This document shows positions 5,677 through 8,889 of a DNA stretch of 8,889 nucleotides, piece by piece. Both the position numbers and the translations under genes were made by a program. Source of the DNA: JAKSCF01 sp028279945 (GTDB taxonomy: Bacteria; Bacillota; Clostridia; Peptostreptococcales; JAAYPU01); assembly GCA_028279945.1 (NCBI GenBank), contig JANQMT010000081.1, forward strand, positions 1 to 8,889. The letters are read 5' to 3'. Below the pieces are notes generated by a model, which saw only the letters and a program-made list of their open reading frames with translations, ran no database searches and was not told the DNA's origin. How positions within the stretch are numbered: the first letter of the stretch is position 1; each line of letters starts with the position of its first letter.

Positions 5677-6897
5677 ATGAAAGACTATCGAGGAGTAATC
5701 GAAAACGTCAATGAGCAAGAACTAGTGAAATTTACCCAGGATATTTTAAGAATAAAAAGCGTTTATGACCCTGAAAAAGAAGGGTATAACGAAGAAAAAG
5801 TTGCTAAATTTATTGCAAACTATCTTAAAGAACTGGGTTTAGAGGTTCATGTTCAAGAGGTTGTAGAAGGAAGACCTAACGTAATCGGTATACTCAGAGG
5901 AAAAGAAGAAGGAAAAAGAATTTTGTTCGAAGGACATACGGATGTGGTGACGGCCGGGGATTTAGATGATTGGAATTATGACCCCTTTGCTGCCACAATA
6001 AAAGACAATAAGATATACGCAAGAGGTGCCTGTGATACAAAAGGTAACGTTGCTGCTGCCATATTTGCAGTAAAAGCCATTATAGATTCCAAAGTGGATT
6101 TCAAAGGGAGTATCTTACTTTGCATTCCGGTTGATGAAGAAGGTATGATGATTGGCATCAAAGACTTCATCAAAAAAGGCTGGGCAGATCAAGTAGATGC
6201 AGCCGTTATATGTGAACCGGAACAGAACGAGATTTGTATCAATCAAAAAGGTGCTATGAGGATCATCATTAAAACCTATGGTAAAATGGCACATGGTGCT
6301 ATGCCGCTTTCGGGTATCAATCCTAACTGGGGAATGGCTAAGATTATTTGTGAGTTGGAAAAACTGGAGAACTCAGAAAAAGAAAGACTTGGCAAGCACC
6401 ATTATTTAGGGTATCCCAGCATTACACCGACTATCTTAATGGCTCCAAGTAAAGGAGAAGCTCAAATCAATGTAATACCCAAAGAGTGTTATACAACTTT
6501 AGATATTAGAACGGTTCCGGGACAGGAGCACGAAATATTAAAGCAACAAATACAAGAAATATTAGATCGTTTATCAAAAGAAAACAATGATTTTAAAGCA
6601 GATATGGAAGTGATAGAAGAAAGACCATGGACAGAAACCTCTAAAGATGAGCCTGTAGTAAAATCCATTGCAAAGGCTTATACGATTGTTACAGGGAAAG
6701 AACCTGTATATAATGGTGTTCCAGGAGCGACAGATGGAACATTCCTTCATTGCTTAAGAGGCATACCGGTTGTGACGACCGGTGCCGGTGACAGATATAT
6801 CCCTCATCAGGCTGACGAATATGTTGAAATAGATGAACTGATTGAAACTACAAAGATGTATGCATTGACAGCAATGCTGTATCTAAATGATCAGTAG
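5677..6897 (+). CDS. M20-family metallohydrolase (ArgE/DapE/YgeY type), candidate pantothenate amidohydrolase
   Basis: This is a cytoplasmic zinc-dependent amidohydrolase or peptidase of 406 residues with no signal peptide. The M20 metal and catalytic set is intact. FEGHTDVV gives H87 and D89. YARGACDTKG gives D120. PVDEEGM gives E154 (general base) and E155. CEPE gives E180. AHGAMP lies in the lid/dimerisation domain. IPHQADEYV near the C terminus gives H377. It most resembles the ArgE/DapE/YgeY branch, which removes acyl groups or hydrolyses small amides. AAGGAGG (5664-5670) precedes the ATG by 6 bases. It sits between panB-panE and a pantothenate-type importer, and pantothenate is an amide of pantoate and beta-alanine. 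Cleavage of that bond is the simplest role that ties the cluster together. This is inferred from context only. A dipeptidase or N-acyl-amino-acid deacylase remains possible. Confidence 0.9.
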   Translation: MKDYRGVIENVNEQELVKFTQDILRIKSVYDPEKEGYNEEKVAKFIANYLKELGLEVHVQEVVEGRPNVIGILRGKEEGKRILFEGHTDVVTAGDLDDWNYDPFAATIKDNKIYARGACDTKGNVAAAIFAVKAIIDSKVDFKGSILLCIPVDEEGMMIGIKDFIKKGWADQVDAAVICEPEQNEICINQKGAMRIIIKTYGKMAHGAMPLSGINPNWGMAKIICELEKLENSEKERLGKHHYLGYPSITPTILMAPSKGEAQINVIPKECYTTLDIRTVPGQEHEILKQQIQEILDRLSKENNDFKADMEVIEERPWTETSKDEPVVKSIAKAYTIVTGKEPVYNGVPGATDGTFLHCLRGIPVVTTGAGDRYIPHQADEYVEIDELIETTKMYALTAMLYLNDQ

Positions 6898-7021
6898 CAT
6901 TTGCCAATAGCAGCCGCAGTTGTTCAATCATAGATATTTTAAAGTTAGTGATGAGAGGAGGGAATAAAGAACATTTTAGGTTTTTAGGTAAGGTAATGAA
7001 AAGGAAAAAGGAGGTATTTGT

Positions 7022-7303
7022 ATGAAGATGTCTGAAAAAGAAAAAAACAAACAGCTCAATAAAGAAGCACTATTAACCATCGGACTGTATGTTATTTTTT
7101 TCATATGGTGGTATGCATTTGGTTACGGCTTAAGCGGTGGTGACCCCAGTAATTATACTTATATTCTTGGACTGCCTAGCTGGTTTTTTGTAAGTTGTGT
7201 TTTAGGATGGCTACTCGTTTCCTTTGCAGTTGTTGTCATGGTCAAGAAATTCTTTGTAGAAATTGACCTGGACAGCGATGAAATTGAAAACAATGAGAAT
7301 TAA
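7022..7303 (+). CDS. YhdT-like (DUF997) small membrane protein, partner of PanF
   Basis: This is a small integral membrane protein of 93 residues. It has a charged N-terminus (1-15), a first membrane span about 17-36, a loop with GLPSWFF (50-56), a second span about 57-74, and an acidic C-terminal tail. The layout and the LPSWF-type motif match E. coli YhdT (80 residues), whose gene precedes panF. The same order occurs here, with 35 bases to the symporter gene. AAGGAGG at 7008-7014 is 7 bases from the ATG at 7022. A second ATG at 7028 is spaced 13 bases and less likely. The 124-bp gap before it holds no clear hairpin or promoter. Its exact function is unknown. An accessory role for the symporter is inferred from conserved pairing. 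Confidence 0.88.
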   Translation: MKMSEKEKNKQLNKEALLTIGLYVIFFIWWYAFGYGLSGGDPSNYTYILGLPSWFFVSCVLGWLLVSFAVVVMVKKFFVEIDLDSDEIENNEN

Positions 7304-7338
7304 AGCATTAATAAAAGAATGTAAAGGAGGAACGTTTA

Positions 7339-8808
7339 ATGGGTAATATTCAAATATTAGTGCCTATGATTATATACCTTATTGTCATGCTGGGCATTGC
7401 TGTGTACACAAATAAAATCGGGCAAAGTAGTACAGGCAAAGGCGGATTTATAGAAGAATATTTTATCGGTGGAAGAACAATGGGTGGCTTTGTATTAGCT
7501 ATGACACTCATCGCCACTTACTCTAGTGCAAGCAGTTTTGTAGGAGGACCGGGAGTAGCCTATTTAAGAGGTTTAGGTTGGGTATTTTTGGCTATGATTC
7601 AGGTTCCAACAGCATTTCTAACATTAGGGGTTTTAGGTAAAAAGTTCGCTATAATTGGTAGAAAAATTAATGCGGTTACAGTGACAGATTTTTTAAGAGC
7701 GAGATACAAGTCAGATATTGTCGTCATATTATCATCCATTGCTATTTTAGCATTTTTCGCTGCAACAATGGTGGCTCAATTTATAGGAGGCGCTAGATTA
7801 TTTCAAGCGGTTACAGGATATTCTTATGTAATGGGACTGGTTATATTCGGTATTGCAGTTGTTATTTATACAACTGTTGGTGGATTTAGAGCAGTAGCGA
7901 TTACAGATGCCATTCAAGGTGTTGTCATGATGCTGGCTACCATATTTATACTCTTTGCAGTTATAAAAGCAGGCGGCGGTATCAATCAAGCAATAGAAAC
8001 TATTTCTACAGCCAATCCTGGTTCTATTGAACCTACTGCAGGAGGCGCTATTTCAAAACCATTTATTTTATCCTTCTGGGTATTGGTCGGTATTGGTGTA
8101 TTAGGTTTACCTCAAACTACGGTAAGAGGAATGGGCTTTAAAGATTCAAAATCTTTGCACAATGCTATGATTATAGGAACCTTTGTAGTAGGTTTCTTAA
8201 TGCTGGGCATGCACTTAGTAGGGGTATTTGGTCAAGCAGTTATTCCAGAAGGTGTAGAATCTGTAGACTTAGTTGTACCAACTCTAACCGTAAAGGTACT
8301 GCATCCGATATTAGCAGGAATATTCATTGCAGGACCACTTGCAGCAATTATGTCAACGGTTGACTCCATGCTGATATTATCAGCAGCAGCTATAGTAAAA
8401 GACTTATTTATGCATTATTCAAAATCAGAAATGACGGAGCAGAAGCTTAAAAAGATGAGCTTCATTACGACAGCTATTATAGGGATTATCGTATTTGTAT
8501 TTTCAATCAATCCTCCGGACTTAATTGTATGGATCAATCTATTTGCTTTTGGAGGTCTGCAAGCCGCATTCTTATGCCCAACCATATTCGGACTATACTG
8601 GAAAAGAGCAAACGCAACAGGTGCAATCTTCTCCTTTATAGGCGGCGTTGGTGCATATTTTTACTATACCATTTCAAAAGTAAAATATATAGGCATGCAT
8701 CAAATCGTACCTACTATAGCTATTGCAGTCATCTTATTCATCATAGGAAGCTATATCGGTAAAAAACCTGATAAAGAGACATTGAGGTTATTCTACGGAG
8801 AAGAATAG
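7339..8808 (+). CDS. panF: Sodium/pantothenate symporter (SSS family)
   Basis: This inner-membrane sodium:solute symporter imports pantothenate. The protein has 489 residues; E. coli PanF has 483. The expected 12-13 membrane spans run through the whole length. Segments close to E. coli PanF include EYFIGGRTMGG (40-50), the ATYSSASSFVGGPGVAY block (59-75), LGKKFAI, QFIGGARL, the FWVLVGIGVLGLPQT block, the AGPLAAIMSTVDSML stretch in the second half, and WINLFAFGGLQAAFL near the C-terminus. The match runs end to end, so this is a closer fit to PanF than to proline or general solute symporters of the same family. AAGGAGG (7324-7330) precedes the ATG by 8 bases. It is the last gene of the run, followed by a terminator. 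In a cell that only needs traces of vitamin B5 it would serve salvage. Here, beside a hydrolase and reversible pan enzymes, it may supply a growth substrate. Confidence 0.93.
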   Translation: MGNIQILVPMIIYLIVMLGIAVYTNKIGQSSTGKGGFIEEYFIGGRTMGGFVLAMTLIATYSSASSFVGGPGVAYLRGLGWVFLAMIQVPTAFLTLGVLGKKFAIIGRKINAVTVTDFLRARYKSDIVVILSSIAILAFFAATMVAQFIGGARLFQAVTGYSYVMGLVIFGIAVVIYTTVGGFRAVAITDAIQGVVMMLATIFILFAVIKAGGGINQAIETISTANPGSIEPTAGGAISKPFILSFWVLVGIGVLGLPQTTVRGMGFKDSKSLHNAMIIGTFVVGFLMLGMHLVGVFGQAVIPEGVESVDLVVPTLTVKVLHPILAGIFIAGPLAAIMSTVDSMLILSAAAIVKDLFMHYSKSEMTEQKLKKMSFITTAIIGIIVFVFSINPPDLIVWINLFAFGGLQAAFLCPTIFGLYWKRANATGAIFSFIGGVGAYFYYTISKVKYIGMHQIVPTIAIAVILFIIGSYIGKKPDKETLRLFYGEE

Positions 8809-8836
8809 AATGAATATATTTCTTATCAAAATAATT

Positions 8837-8865
8837 GAAATCCGCCCTTTGGGTGGATTTCTTTA
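8837..8865 (+). terminator. Rho-independent terminator after panF
   Basis: GAAATCCGCCC (8837-8847) pairs with GGGTGGATTTC (8851-8861) around a TTT loop, giving an 11-bp stem with one G-T wobble, followed by a short TTTAT tract. It lies 28 bases after the panF stop and closes the gene run. The T-tract is short, so termination may be incomplete, or it may act in both directions because the left arm is preceded by an A-rich stretch. Confidence 0.8.
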
Positions 8866-8889
8866 TGTCCTATAATTTAAATTCATTCC

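Noticed and set aside
6951..7025. A 24-codon ORF overlapping the yhdT-like start by ATGA
   Set aside because: No Shine-Dalgarno precedes its ATG, and most of its 3' half is the ribosome binding site of the next gene. It could be a coupling leader, but nothing supports it beyond the overlap.

Overview
The window is AT-rich DNA in which every gene reads on the + strand, most behind near-consensus AAGGAGG ribosome binding sites. The codon use and gene set (reversible formate-tetrahydrofolate ligase, FNT formate channel) suggest a low-GC anaerobic Bacillota, most likely a clostridial fermenter. The species cannot be named from the sequence.

Layout: a TATAAT -10 and two tandem operator-like palindromes (1-60) precede fhs (75-1751). 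An FNT-family formate channel follows (1814-2680), then an IclR-family regulator (2751-3521) with its own promoter carrying a related tandem site. A 241-bp non-coding stretch built of short degenerate repeats and hairpins (3522-3762) separates these from panB (3763-4596) and panE (4615-5529). A 147-bp spacer with two inverted repeats precedes an M20 metallohydrolase (5677-6897). Then come a small YhdT-like membrane protein (7022-7303) and a PanF-like sodium/pantothenate symporter (7339-8808), closed by a rho-independent terminator (8837-8865). No gene-free stretch exceeds 300 bases.

Working model (inference): together the genes look like a catabolic route for pantothenate (vitamin B5), not a biosynthetic one. 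PanF/YhdT would import pantothenate. The M20 hydrolase would split its amide into pantoate and beta-alanine. The PanE-family enzyme, which has an acidic residue typical of NAD use, would oxidise pantoate to ketopantoate. PanB run backwards would give 2-ketoisovalerate plus methylene-THF. After FolD (not in the window), Fhs run backwards would turn formyl-THF into formate plus ATP, and the FNT channel would release formate. PanC and PanD, needed for synthesis, are absent, and the linked regulator belongs to a family that often controls catabolic operons. The individual enzyme families are well supported. The pathway direction and the substrate of the hydrolase are not proven by sequence.
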